Source: Arthrobacter sp. Leaf69 (GTDB lineage: Bacteria; Actinomycetota; Actinomycetes; Actinomycetales; Micrococcaceae). Taken from it: a DNA stretch of 64,000 bases. This document shows positions 55,599 to 64,000 of this stretch, in pieces (the first letter of the stretch is position 1; every line of letters starts with the position of its first letter). Made by a program: the position numbers and the translations under genes. Below the pieces are notes generated by a model. The model searched no databases. It was given only the letters and a program-made list of their open reading frames with translations, and was not told where the DNA came from. The stretch covers positions 124,001-188,000 of the forward strand of contig NZ_LMLR01000010.1 in assembly GCF_001422645.1 (NCBI RefSeq), given 5' to 3'.

Positions 55599-57236
55599 TC
55601 AGTTGCTGGCAGTTTTGGGTGAGCGGGTGGCGGGGTCCTGCGGGAGGTGCAGGACCGCCGGCAGCCCGGATTCGACGGCGCGGCGGAAGGCGGCGCCGAA
55701 GTCCTCAGTCTTCTCCACGCGTTCGCCGTAGCCGCCGTAGGACCGGGCCAGCGCGGCGAAGTCCGGGTTGGTCATGTGGGTGCCCGAGGGGCGGCCCGGG
55801 TAGTGGCCTTCCTGGTGCTCCCGGATGGTGGCGAAGATGCCGTTGTCCACCACCAGGGCGATGAACTTCCCGCCATGGCCCATGGCCGTGGCCATCTCCT
55901 GGCCGTTCATCAGGAAGCACCCGTCGCCGGCCACGGAGATCACCTGGCGGCCGGGGTAGGCCAGGGAGGCGGCCACCGCCGCCGGGATCCCCATGCCCAT
56001 GGCGCCGTTCCGGGGCGCGGCGAGCGAGTTCGCCGTGTTGTGCTTCAGGTAGCGGGCCGGCCACAGCGAGTGGTTCCCGGCGCCGTAGGTGATGACGGCG
56101 TCGTCATCCATTTCCTGCTTGAGGATTTCCATCACGACGGCGAGGTCCACATGGGTGCCCCCGTCCGGCTGTGCCGTGGAGAATTTCTCATAGTCGGCGC
56201 GGGCGCCGGCCAGCCAGCCGGGCTCGGGTTCCACGGCGGATTCCGTCGCGGCGAGGGCCGTGGCGAAGGACGTCACGTGGGCGGGAATGTGCTGGTCCAG
56301 CCGGCCGAAGTGGCCCAGCAGATCGGCGCCGGGGTGGACGACGACCGTGACGGCGTCCAGTCCGCGCTTGTAGCCGTCGGAGAGCACGTCGGCGCGGACG
56401 CAGCCGACGAAGACGAGCAGGTCGGCATCGTCGAGGCGGCGGGCGTTGGCGTCGCTGCGGGCGTAGCCGAGGTAGCCGGCGTAGGAGTCGCTGCCGTGCG
56501 GGACGGCATCATAGGCGCGGAAATCCGCGAGCACGGGGACGCCGTGGCGGGAGGCCCAGCCGGCCAGCGCGTCCGAGGAAGCCTGGTCCCAGCCTTCGCC
56601 GCCCACCACGATCAGGGGTTTCCTGGCCGCGGCCAGCTTCGTCTCCAGACCGGCCAGGTCCGCCATGGCGGGTTCGCTCCGGGCCACGGTGCGGGGCTCG
56701 ACGGTTCCGGACTCGATGGCGTGGACCAGCACGTCTTCGGGCAGGCCGATCACCACGGGCCCGGGACGGCCGCTGAGCGCCGTGAAGATGGCGTCGTCCA
56801 CCACGCGGGCGGCGGAAGCGGCGTCGTCGAGCGTCACCACTTTTTTCGCTGTGCTGCCGAACCAGGCGTTGATATCGAATTCCTGGAACGACTCCCGGCC
56901 GCGGTCCGCGACCGGGATGAGGCCGACGAACAGGATCATGGGGGTGGCGTCCTGGTGCGCGGTGTGGATGGCGATGAAGGCGTTGGCGGCGCCGGGGCCC
57001 CGGGTCACCATGGCCACGCCCGGCAGCTCCGTGAGCCGGCCTTCGGCGAGCGCCATGAAGCCGGCGCCGCCTTCATGGCGCGTCACCACGGTTTCTATCG
57101 AGGAACCGTGCAGGCCGTCCAGCACGTCCAGGAAGCTTTCGCCGGGGACGCCGTAGACGCGCTGGATGCCGGCCCGTTCGAGCTGGGCAACAATCAGGTG
57201 CCCGGCGGTGGTCGATGTTGTTTGTGGCGTGCTCAA
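55599..57236 (-). CDS. TPP-dependent enzyme (2-oxoacid decarboxylase/acetolactate synthase family)
   Basis: The 545-residue protein has the three-domain TPP-enzyme layout: N-terminal GVPGESFLDVLDGL and TRHEGGAGFMALAEG (with the cofactor-activating Glu), a central Rossmann-like domain, and the TPP/Mg motif GDGCFLMNGQEMATA reaching VVDNGIF. It should act on a 2-oxoacid, as benzoylformate decarboxylase or acetolactate synthase do, but the substrate is not determined. TTG 57236 is the likely start, overlapping the MHS transporter's stop as TTGA, with GAGGG upstream; an ATG-started frame further out is not protein-like. Confidence 0.85.
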   Translation of the reverse strand: MSTPQTTSTTAGHLIVAQLERAGIQRVYGVPGESFLDVLDGLHGSSIETVVTRHEGGAGFMALAEGRLTELPGVAMVTRGPGAANAFIAIHTAHQDATPMILFVGLIPVADRGRESFQEFDINAWFGSTAKKVVTLDDAASAARVVDDAIFTALSGRPGPVVIGLPEDVLVHAIESGTVEPRTVARSEPAMADLAGLETKLAAARKPLIVVGGEGWDQASSDALAGWASRHGVPVLADFRAYDAVPHGSDSYAGYLGYARSDANARRLDDADLLVFVGCVRADVLSDGYKRGLDAVTVVVHPGADLLGHFGRLDQHIPAHVTSFATALAATESAVEPEPGWLAGARADYEKFSTAQPDGGTHVDLAVVMEILKQEMDDDAVITYGAGNHSLWPARYLKHNTANSLAAPRNGAMGMGIPAAVAASLAYPGRQVISVAGDGCFLMNGQEMATAMGHGGKFIALVVDNGIFATIREHQEGHYPGRPSGTHMTNPDFAALARSYGGYGERVEKTEDFGAAFRRAVESGLPAVLHLPQDPATRSPKTASN

Positions 57237-58570
57237 TGCTTCATGCCCTCTTCTTCGATGCTGAGCGCGGGGAGGAAGATCCCGGACAGGGCTGTCATCA
57301 CGGAGACGACCAGCAGGATGATGGCGCCGGGCCAGAACGAGTTGCCGTTGGCGGCCACCAGGGCCGTCGCGATCAGCGGCACAAAGCCGGAGATGACGCC
57401 GGCGCTGTTGGAGGTGATGGCGACGCCGGTGTACCGGACCTTCGTGGCGAAGAGAGCGGTGAGGGCCGTGCCGGACACCGCGTACGGGACGGACAGGGTG
57501 CACACACCGATGATCATGGCGGTGATGACCAGGGCCGGGATGGCGGTGTCGATGGCCAGGAAGACCGGGACGGCCACCAGCGCGGAGGCAACGCCGCCCC
57601 AGAGGATCACCTTGCTGGCGCCGTACTTCTCGCCCATGCGGCCGGCCCAGATGAGGACGAAGATCTCGAAGACCGCGGCGAGGAGCGAACCCAGCAGCAG
57701 GGTTTCATAAGGCATTTTGAGGACCTTGGTGCCGTAGAAAACCACGAAGCTGGTGATGAGGTAGAAACCGCCGATGCCGAGCAGCGCGGAGCACATGCCC
57801 ACCAGGATCTGGCGCCAGCTCTTCGTCAGCACGCCGCGGATGGGGGCGTGCTCGGTCTCGCCGGACTCCATCAGCGCTTCGAATTCCGGGGACTCGCTGA
57901 GCTTGCTGCGGATCCACAGGGAGATGGCCAGCAGCGGGATCGCCGCAATGAACGGGACGCGCCAGCCCCAGGCGTCGAAGTCGGCCTGGCCCACCAGGTA
58001 GAGCATGCCGAAGAAGCCGCCCGAGGAGAGGATGGTGCCAATCGGTGAACCGATCTGCGGCAAGGCGGCGTAACGTGCACGTTTGGCGACCGGGGCGTTT
58101 TCGACGGCGATGATCACCGCGCCGCTCCACTCGCCGCCGACGGCCAGGCCCTGCAGGATCCGCAGCGCCACCAGGATGATGGGGGCTGCGACGCCGATGG
58201 TCATGTAGTTCGGCAGGAGGCCGATCAGGCCGGTCACGACGCCGATGCCCACGATGGTGACCATCAGGATCTTCTTCCGCCCCACCTTGTCCCCGAGGGC
58301 GCCGAAGATGAAGCCGCCGATCGGGCGGGCCACGAAGCCCACGGCCAGTGTGGCGAAGGAGCTCATCGCCGAGACGAAGGGGTCCTGGGACACGAAGTAC
58401 TGCGCGTTGAACACCAGGGCCGCGGCGGTGGTGAACAGGAAGAAGTCGTACCATTCCAGCGCCGTTCCGACGAGGGCCGCGAGGGCGACTTTCTTGGCCA
58501 CGCTCTCATCGACGGGCCCTGGCGACTGCGGGCTGGCGATGGTGGTGGCGTTGCTTGCGCTACTTGCCAT
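57233..58570 (-). CDS. MHS-family (metabolite:H+ symporter) transporter
   Basis: The 445-residue MFS permease has twelve membrane segments and the MHS subfamily marks: ALEWYDFFLF in helix 1, GDKVGRKKILM after helix 2, and LRILQGLAVGGEWSGA in helix 4. MHS members carry dicarboxylates, aromatic acids, shikimate, osmolytes and similar anions. It is the first gene of the leftward operon and is divergent from the PucR-type regulator, implying that it brings the pathway's substrate into the cell. Confidence 0.92.
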   Translation of the reverse strand: MASSASNATTIASPQSPGPVDESVAKKVALAALVGTALEWYDFFLFTTAAALVFNAQYFVSQDPFVSAMSSFATLAVGFVARPIGGFIFGALGDKVGRKKILMVTIVGIGVVTGLIGLLPNYMTIGVAAPIILVALRILQGLAVGGEWSGAVIIAVENAPVAKRARYAALPQIGSPIGTILSSGGFFGMLYLVGQADFDAWGWRVPFIAAIPLLAISLWIRSKLSESPEFEALMESGETEHAPIRGVLTKSWRQILVGMCSALLGIGGFYLITSFVVFYGTKVLKMPYETLLLGSLLAAVFEIFVLIWAGRMGEKYGASKVILWGGVASALVAVPVFLAIDTAIPALVITAMIIGVCTLSVPYAVSGTALTALFATKVRYTGVAITSNSAGVISGFVPLIATALVAANGNSFWPGAIILLVVSVMTALSGIFLPALSIEEEGMKH

Positions 58571-58764
58571 GATTACTCCAAAGAAATGTGACTGGTCTTT
58601 GCGGTTGCCGGTGCGCTCTCCCCATCCGGGGATAAATCCGGCTCCGGGAGGATGCTTCCGTGGGGTGTGATTGGGCTCACCCGGGTGCTTCGTTCCATTC
58701 TGCCAGTAGCTTTTTCCAAAATAACTAGCAGTGTGTCACGCATACCGGACCCTAGAATGTGAGA

Positions 58765-59949
58765 ATGCACAATTTTGAATCACCGGGTGCCGAGGTCCGC
58801 TGGAGTGAGCTGGTGGACCAGCTCGAGGGACGGCTGGACATCCTGGCCCAGGCTTTCACCGCCCGGGTGCGGCAAATCCCGGAGTATGGCGAGAGCCAGG
58901 TGACGGTCCCGGAAATCCGGGACACGGCGCGGGAAACGTTCCGCCGGCTCATCCACGGGCTGCGGAGCGGCCCGGAGGACACGGCACGGGACGGGCTGCT
59001 CGCCTTTGCCTCGGACCTCGGGTCCAAGCGCGCCCGGGCCGGGATCCCGCCGGAGTCCTTGACCTCGGCCGTGCGACTGGATTTCAGCATCCTGTGGGCG
59101 GACCTGCTGGAGATCGCCGCGCCGGAGGACGCCGGCCTGCTCGCCTCCCGGGTGGATCTGGTCTGGCGGGTCGTCGACGAATTCGCCACCCGGACCCACA
59201 TGAGCTACCTGACCGAGCGGGTGGGCATGGCCCAGGAAGAGTCCAGCATCCAGCGCGAATTCATCGCGCGGCTCTTCAACCAAAGCACACCCTCGGCGGA
59301 AACGTCCGCCCAGGTCGGTTCGGCCCTGGGTATCGGTCCTGATGTGCGATGCGGCCTCGTCGCTGCCAGCGGCGAAGCCGGTGCGCGCCTCCGTGCCGCG
59401 GCCACGCAGTTCGGCTCCGCCCAGCGCCGCCACAAGATCTTCCTCCACGAATCCGGCGGAAACACCTACCTGTTCTGGCCGCTGCCCCCGCGCGCGGCCC
59501 GGGCGGCGCGGAGCATGGCGCTGCAGTTGCCCCCGGCCCTGGCGGACATCCCCTGCGGCTACGTGCCGGAGGTGTACGGGCTGCGGGGTCTCCCCGCCGC
59601 CGCCCGGACGGCAGAAAGCCTGGCCGCCCTGCTTCGCCCGGCCGATTCCGGGCCCCTCTCCGCGGATGCCGCGTGGACCCGGCTGGCGCAGCAGAACCTC
59701 CAGGATGCCGGCCTCGACCTCGCCGCCCAACTGGATGAGGCACTGGAGGAATGCCGCGGCGGGGAACGCGAACGCCTCACGGAGACGGTGCAGCACTATC
59801 TGTCGACCGGCAACATCACGGCAACGGCCGAACAGCTGTTCTGCCACCGGAACACCATCCTCAACCGGATTAACCGCTTCGAGGAACTGACCGGAATCGA
59901 CCTCACGGTCCCTGCCCAGGCGGCCCGGCTGGTGGTGGCCTGGGCCTAG
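58765..59949 (+). CDS. PucR/CdaR-type transcriptional regulator
   Basis: The 394-residue protein has an N-terminal RsbRD-like helical sensor domain (LEGRLDILAQAFTARVRQI, RETFRRLIHGL), a middle region of GGDEF-derived type, and the PucR C-terminal HTH with HYLSTGNITATAEQLFCHRN then TILNRINRFEELTG. PucR-type proteins activate purine, allantoin or amino-acid catabolic genes in response to a metabolite. It lies between the two MHS transporter genes, so it probably controls both the leftward catabolic operon and perhaps the rightward one. ATG 58765 or a GTG at 58759 may start it. Confidence 0.85.
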   Translation: MHNFESPGAEVRWSELVDQLEGRLDILAQAFTARVRQIPEYGESQVTVPEIRDTARETFRRLIHGLRSGPEDTARDGLLAFASDLGSKRARAGIPPESLTSAVRLDFSILWADLLEIAAPEDAGLLASRVDLVWRVVDEFATRTHMSYLTERVGMAQEESSIQREFIARLFNQSTPSAETSAQVGSALGIGPDVRCGLVAASGEAGARLRAAATQFGSAQRRHKIFLHESGGNTYLFWPLPPRAARAARSMALQLPPALADIPCGYVPEVYGLRGLPAAARTAESLAALLRPADSGPLSADAAWTRLAQQNLQDAGLDLAAQLDEALEECRGGERERLTETVQHYLSTGNITATAEQLFCHRNTILNRINRFEELTGIDLTVPAQAARLVVAWA

Positions 59950-60081
59950 CCATTGTGTGAACGCACACTTCGGGGCGGTTTCTGGTGGGATTTTCGCCAT
60001 TGAGCTGTGATCCCCAACACAGGAGAGTTGGCTACTACCTTGCATCGGACACTCGTCCCCGCACCCCATCTGGAGATACTG

Positions 60082-61443
60082 ATGGCTCAACTGGTAGAAA
60101 CCACCTCCCCCGCCGCTGCCCGGCTAGACCTGGTCAAAATGCGCAAGATCGCCCTCGCGAGTGTCATCGGCACCACCGTCGAGTGGTACGACCTCTTTGT
60201 GTTCGGCACAGCCTCCGCGCTGGTGTTCAACAAGATCTTCTTCCCCAGCTTTGACCCGATCGTCGGCACCATGCTCGCCTTCGGAACGTTCGCCTCCGCC
60301 TATGTGGCCCGCATGGTGGGCGCCATCATCTTCGGCCACTTCGGGGACCGGCTGGGCCGGAAGTCCATGCTGCTCATTTCGCTGCTGACCATGGGCGCCG
60401 CCACCTTCGCGATCGGCCTGCTGCCGGACTACAACAGCATCGGCATCATGGCGCCGCTGCTCCTGCTCTTCCTGCGCGTCATCCAGGGCCTGGCCCTGGG
60501 CGGCGAATGGGGCGGCGCCGTCCTGATGACGGTGGAGCATGCTCCCCCGTCCCGGCGCGGGTTCTACGGCTCGCTGGTCCAGGTGGGCGTCCCCGCCGGA
60601 ACCCTGATCGCCAACGTCGCGTTCCTCATCGTCGCCTCAAGTGTGAGCACCGAAGACCTCCTCGCCTGGGGCTGGCGCATCCCGTTCCTGGCCTCCGCGC
60701 TGCTCGTGGCGGTGGGCATCTACATCCGGCTGCACATCGAGGAAACCCCGTCGTTCCAGGCGGTCAAGGAAGCCGGCGCCAAGGCCAAGCTGCCCTTCGC
60801 GGCCCTCATGGCCAAGTACTGGAAGCAGGTCATCCTCGGCGGTGTCGCCACCCTGTCCACCGGCAGCACCTTCACGTTGCTCGTCGCCTCGGGTGTGGCG
60901 TACGGCAAGAAGGAACTGGGCCACTCCGAGGCCCTCATGCTGTGGGTGGTGCTGGCGGCCTGCGCCCTGTGCTTTGTCCTGATCCCCTTCTTCGGCCAGC
61001 TTTCTGACAAGTACGGCCGCAAGCCGATCATCTACGCCGGTGTTGCCGCCGAAGCCTTGTTCGCCTTCCCGATGTTCTGGCTCATGGACACGAAGTCGGT
61101 GCCGCTGCTCTTCGTCGCCTACCTGGCCATGATGACGGCCTTCGCCGCCAACTACGGCCCGATCGCCACCTTCCTCGCCGAACTGTTCGGTTCCAAGGTC
61201 CGGTACTCCGGGCTGTCCGTCGCCTACATGCTGTCCGGGCTCCTCGGCAGCGCCGCGACGCCGTTCATCACCACGTGGCTGCTCGGTGTGACCCACCAGA
61301 GTTCCTCCATCGCGTGGTACATCATGGCCGCCTCCCTCGTCTCACTGGGCGCCTTGTTCGTCCTGACCGAAACCCGGCACGGCAACATCGACGCCGTCGA
61401 CATGGCCCCCGCCGACGCCGTCGAAGCGGAGGCCGCCAAATGA
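60082..61443 (+). CDS. Second MHS-family transporter
   Basis: The 453-residue MFS permease resembles the one at 57233 in layout (TTVEWYDLFVFGTA, GDRLGRKSMLLI, LRVIQGLALGGEWGGAVL) but differs in sequence throughout, so it is a separate member rather than a recent duplicate. ATG 60082 follows GGAG at six bases; a frame from 60007 is less likely. It is followed by rid and rraA-like genes that overlap each other by 4 bp, giving a rightward operon. Confidence 0.92.
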   Translation: MAQLVETTSPAAARLDLVKMRKIALASVIGTTVEWYDLFVFGTASALVFNKIFFPSFDPIVGTMLAFGTFASAYVARMVGAIIFGHFGDRLGRKSMLLISLLTMGAATFAIGLLPDYNSIGIMAPLLLLFLRVIQGLALGGEWGGAVLMTVEHAPPSRRGFYGSLVQVGVPAGTLIANVAFLIVASSVSTEDLLAWGWRIPFLASALLVAVGIYIRLHIEETPSFQAVKEAGAKAKLPFAALMAKYWKQVILGGVATLSTGSTFTLLVASGVAYGKKELGHSEALMLWVVLAACALCFVLIPFFGQLSDKYGRKPIIYAGVAAEALFAFPMFWLMDTKSVPLLFVAYLAMMTAFAANYGPIATFLAELFGSKVRYSGLSVAYMLSGLLGSAATPFITTWLLGVTHQSSSIAWYIMAASLVSLGALFVLTETRHGNIDAVDMAPADAVEAEAAK

Positions 61444-61910
61444 CCGGTGCCCCCGGCCTTCTTCCTGCGGACCTTCCCGCCGGCCTTCCCGCTGTTCCTC
61501 CCGTAAACGGAACTGTCCGCCGGATCGCACAGATCCCGGGGGGCGCGGCCGCCGTCGGCCCGTTCTCCCAGGCGGTCGTCGCCAACGGTTTCGTCTTCAC
61601 CGCCGGCCAGATTCCCGCGATCAGCGGGCTGGATGACCAGCCGGACACGTTCGAGGACCAGGTTCGCCAGACCATCCTCAACCTCCAGTCAGTACTGGAG
61701 GCCGCAGGGTCGGGCCTGGAGCACGTGGTCAAGGTCAACGCCTACCTCACCGATCCCGGACGTCTCGACGACTACAACCGGGTCTACTCGGAGTTCTTTG
61801 GAACGGCCAGGCCTGCGCGGACCACGGTCTGCGTGAGCCTGTGGGGGGTGGCGCTGGAAATCGACTGCGTCGCCGTGGTTGCCGGCGCGACCGCCCCGGT
61901 GAACCAGTGA
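61440..61910 (+). CDS. RidA/YjgF-family protein
   Basis: The 156-residue protein has the Rid pattern: GAAAVGPFSQAVVANGFVFTAGQIP, VLEAAGSGLEHVVKVNAYLTD and ARTTVCVSLWG with the conserved Arg. Rid proteins deaminate reactive enamines/imines formed by PLP enzymes. Here C-terminal EIDCVAV stands in place of the usual EIEAIA, so one acidic residue is Asp. It starts at ATG 61440, overlapping the transporter stop (ATGA), and its stop overlaps the next start (GTGA). Confidence 0.88.
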   Translation: MTGAPGLLPADLPAGLPAVPPVNGTVRRIAQIPGGAAAVGPFSQAVVANGFVFTAGQIPAISGLDDQPDTFEDQVRQTILNLQSVLEAAGSGLEHVVKVNAYLTDPGRLDDYNRVYSEFFGTARPARTTVCVSLWGVALEIDCVAVVAGATAPVNQ

Positions 61911-62569
61911 GCGGCGGGAACGCCGTGCGCGCCCGGCTCACCGAGCGGCTCGGCGAGGGGCCGGATGGGGGCCTCAGGGAAGGCCTCGCCGCCGTCAGCT
62001 ACCCCACGATCGGGCACTTCCTGGAGGACGGGTTCGTGGATCCGGCCATCCGGTCGCTGCTCGACGGCGTCAAGGTGGCGGGCCCGGCGGTCACGGTGCG
62101 CATCGCGGACTGTGACGCGTACGCCATGAACCGGGCCCTGCTGGAGCTGTACCCGGGGGCGGTGCTGGTGGTGGACATGTCCGGTGACCACCGGCACGCC
62201 CCCGTGGGCGCGGTCACCGCGGCAGCGGCCACAGCGCAAGGCGCCGCCGGCGTCGTCGTCGACGGCGTGGCCACCGACATCCTGGAACTTCGGGCCACCG
62301 GCCTGCCGGTTTTCGCCCGCGGTACCTCGTGCCTGACCACCAAACGGGTCCGCAGCGGCGGCTCCGCCGTGAACGTGCCGGTGCAGTGCGGAGGCATCCG
62401 CGTCCGGCCCGGCGACTGGGTGCTGGGGGACGACAACGGCGTGATCGTCCTGTCCCCGGAGGCGGCGGCCGAGGTCCTGGGGCGGGCCCTGGCTTCCGAC
62501 GCCGCCGAACCGGCGCTGCTGGCACGGATCGCCGCCGGGGAACCCCTGGAATCGGTGCTCGCCACCTAA
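61907..62569 (+). CDS. RraA-like protein lacking the aldolase arginine
   Basis: The 220-residue protein belongs to the RraA/HMG-CHA aldolase family: AVSYPTIGHFLEDG at the N-terminus, GVVVDGVATDILELRATGLP and PVFARGTSCLTTKR. In the aldolases the central motif is D-G-x-x-R-D, with Arg and Asp binding substrate and metal; here it reads D-G-V-A-T-D, so the Arg is missing. It may therefore not be an HMG aldolase. GTG 61907 overlaps the rid stop; a longer frame upstream is ruled out by that overlap. It ends the rightward operon. Confidence 0.85.
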   Translation: MSGGNAVRARLTERLGEGPDGGLREGLAAVSYPTIGHFLEDGFVDPAIRSLLDGVKVAGPAVTVRIADCDAYAMNRALLELYPGAVLVVDMSGDHRHAPVGAVTAAAATAQGAAGVVVDGVATDILELRATGLPVFARGTSCLTTKRVRSGGSAVNVPVQCGGIRVRPGDWVLGDDNGVIVLSPEAAAEVLGRALASDAAEPALLARIAAGEPLESVLAT

Positions 62570-62612
62570 CGACGGCGCAGGGTTCGGGTCAGGGATGGGG
62601 TAGAACTTAACC

Positions 62613-63152
62613 ATGAACGTTCGCACTCCTGACCCGAACCCCGGCTGGCTCTCCGACGATGACTTGTTCGAGGCCCGCGGCCGGTTGCCCATGGTCTACG
62701 TCGAGGCCGTCCCGGTCCGGCTGGATCCGCTCGGGTTTGTGAACGAGGTCGGCACGCTCCTGCAGGCCGACGAGGACGGCAACATGATCCGCTCGCTGGT
62801 TTCCGGCCGGGTGCTGTACCGGGAGACCATCCGCGCCGCCCTGTTGCGCCACATGGAGAAGGACCTGGGCCCGCTCGCGTTCCCGCAGCTGCCCATCAGC
62901 CCGGTGCCGTTCACGGTGGCCGAGTACTTCCCGTCCCCGTCCCACACGGGCTTCACCGACGACCGCCAGCACGCGGTCGCGCTGGCGTACATCATCCCGG
63001 TCACCGGCGAATGCTCCCCGCGCCAGGACGCGCTGGAACTGACGTGGATGACGCCGCAGGAAGTTATGAGCTCGGACGTCCAGCTCGAATTCAGCGGTGG
63101 CCGCGGCGCCTTGATCCGGCAGGCCCTGGCCTTCGCCGGCGTCGGGAACTGA
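62613..63152 (+). CDS. DUF4916 (Nudix-like) protein
   Basis: The 179-residue protein begins NVRTPDPNPGWLSDDDLFEA, the usual DUF4916 N-terminus, and has the family's AYIIPVTGECSPRQDALELTW-type segments (spread over residues 125-145), a Nudix-related fold. A full Nudix box was not seen, so hydrolase activity is uncertain. Common in actinobacteria as a free-standing gene. Confident in family, not in function. Confidence 0.8.
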   Translation: MNVRTPDPNPGWLSDDDLFEARGRLPMVYVEAVPVRLDPLGFVNEVGTLLQADEDGNMIRSLVSGRVLYRETIRAALLRHMEKDLGPLAFPQLPISPVPFTVAEYFPSPSHTGFTDDRQHAVALAYIIPVTGECSPRQDALELTWMTPQEVMSSDVQLEFSGGRGALIRQALAFAGVGN

Positions 63153-63246
63153 CCGCAGCCGGCTGCGGCAACTGCCCCTCCGCTGGCAGCCCGCGGGTGC
63201 CTTTGTAGACTGTTGGGCGGACCGCAAAAGAATTTAAGGACTCCAG

Positions 63247-64000
63247 ATGACCCACCCCCCGGCCGCCCCGAACTACATCGAACAGCAGGCTGGATCTCTG
63301 CAGAGCGGCGATCATCTGCTCCTGCCCGACGGCAACCGCTCCGCCGAAATTCAGCGCGTGGACGTCGAAACCGACGATTTCGGTACCCCCGCCATGGTCC
63401 TGGCGACCCTCACCGGCGGCGGCGGTCTCAGGATTGCGGCAGCGTCCACCGTCCTGATTCTGGAGGCGGCTGCCGAGGTCGTGGAAACCCCGTCCGACGA
63501 CGATGGCTCGCCGTTGCAGCTCGTCGAACCGGCCCCGGAGGATGACAGCGTCGACGTCGATAGCGTCCACGCCGTCGCCGGCGCTCAGGACAAGAGTGGC
63601 GCTCAGGACAAGGGCGGGGAGAACGACGGCGACGCTGCCGCCGTCGTCGTTCCTCCCCTGCCGCCCGCTCCGCCCGTGGTGAGCGGCCCCAGCGACGAGG
63701 ACCTGGCCCTGATCCCTGCCCCGGCGGGCACACCCGAGGCCGTGGTGGAGGCGGCGGCCGGGGCGCACCCGAAGTCGGTGGGGGTGCTGCTGCTCAGCGA
63801 GCGCCTGGCGAAGGGCATCAACACGAAGTCCGGCAGCTGCCTCAAGGACCTCAGCGACCTCGCGCAGGAGCTGTTCATCATCCTCAAGGACCCCGAAAAC
63901 GCCCTCGCCGTCGCCGATCTGCTCAATGTGCTGCCCTTCGACGGCAACCGCGGCCGCTGGTCGTCGGTGGAGGCCTCCCTGGCACTGTCCAGCTACATCT
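63247..64000 (+). CDS. Unknown protein, C-terminus cut by window end (DUF6707-like)
   Basis: The frame starts at ATG 63247 and is still open at the window end, giving 251 residues here. It has an N-terminal domain (about 1-80) followed by an acidic/Ala/Pro-rich linker with a duplicated SGAQDKG-type unit, then from about residue 175 a folded C-terminal part with KSVGVLLLSERLAKGIN and SCLKDLSDLAQELFIILKD, a pattern I associate with DUF6707 but could not check. Function unknown. Confidence 0.65.
   Translation, partial: MTHPPAAPNYIEQQAGSLQSGDHLLLPDGNRSAEIQRVDVETDDFGTPAMVLATLTGGGGLRIAAASTVLILEAAAEVVETPSDDDGSPLQLVEPAPEDDSVDVDSVHAVAGAQDKSGAQDKGGENDGDAAAVVVPPLPPAPPVVSGPSDEDLALIPAPAGTPEAVVEAAAGAHPKSVGVLLLSERLAKGINTKSGSCLKDLSDLAQELFIILKDPENALAVADLLNVLPFDGNRGRWSSVEASLALSSYI

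Noticed and set aside
55647..57710. Long antisense frame across the TPP enzyme gene
   Set aside because: Shadow frame with Gly/Val/His-rich low-complexity sequence.

Overview
The window is high-GC DNA with actinobacterial features: GTG/TTG starts, an IdeR/DtxR-type iron box, a nearly signal-less cytoplasmic GH76 protein, an Lhr/Nei2 repair pair and a DUF4916 Nudix protein. The overall gene set looks like Arthrobacter/Pseudarthrobacter or a close relative (inference from remembered gene neighbourhoods, not a search).

Positions 1 to about 12,473 are the right-hand part of an integrative mobilizable element. It carries a tyrosine integrase (8892-10001), an excisionase-like HTH protein, a pMV158-type rolling-circle Rep, a MobC-like protein, a MOBP-like relaxase and a membrane protein whose gene starts inside the relaxase gene. 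The element ends at a 27-bp copy of a tRNA 3' end (12447-12473, best fit tRNA-Ser), followed by the tRNA's original terminator; the intact tRNA and left end should lie upstream of this window. Left cargo: a DUF3800 protein, an orphan YefM-type antitoxin, an EspR-like regulator with a membrane partner, and a zinc-finger protein. Right cargo, between integrase and attR: a two-gene operon pairing a three-TM, cysteine-rich membrane protein with an R-x4-H (HEPN-like) protein, next to a broken helicase-associated-domain gene. This pair is the best candidate for an undescribed, possibly defensive, system.

From 12.5 to 50 kb the DNA is ordinary chromosome: a decayed DJ-1/PfpI gene; two secreted nucleases; ppsR-ppsA (PEP synthase with its regulatory kinase/phosphorylase); a YcnI copper-protein locus; lhr-nei2; a YczE/MocR divergent pair; an ArsR-SRPBCC operon; a pseudouridine synthase; PEP carboxylase; a TetR/oxidoreductase divergent pair with three palindromic operators; an acyl-CoA dehydrogenase/SDR operon; GH76; an iron-regulated FbpABC-type transporter; and a debranching enzyme. 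PpsA and PEP carboxylase put two PEP-node enzymes within 20 kb.

From 51 to 62.6 kb there is a catabolic cluster around a PucR/CdaR-type regulator: leftward MHS transporter, TPP enzyme, aldehyde dehydrogenase, YtcJ-like amidohydrolase and M20 hydrolase; rightward a second MHS transporter, a Rid protein and an RraA-like protein. The substrate is not evident. The window closes with a DUF4916 Nudix protein and a partial unknown gene.

No complete tRNA, rRNA or CRISPR array was seen. All function calls come from reading motifs by eye.
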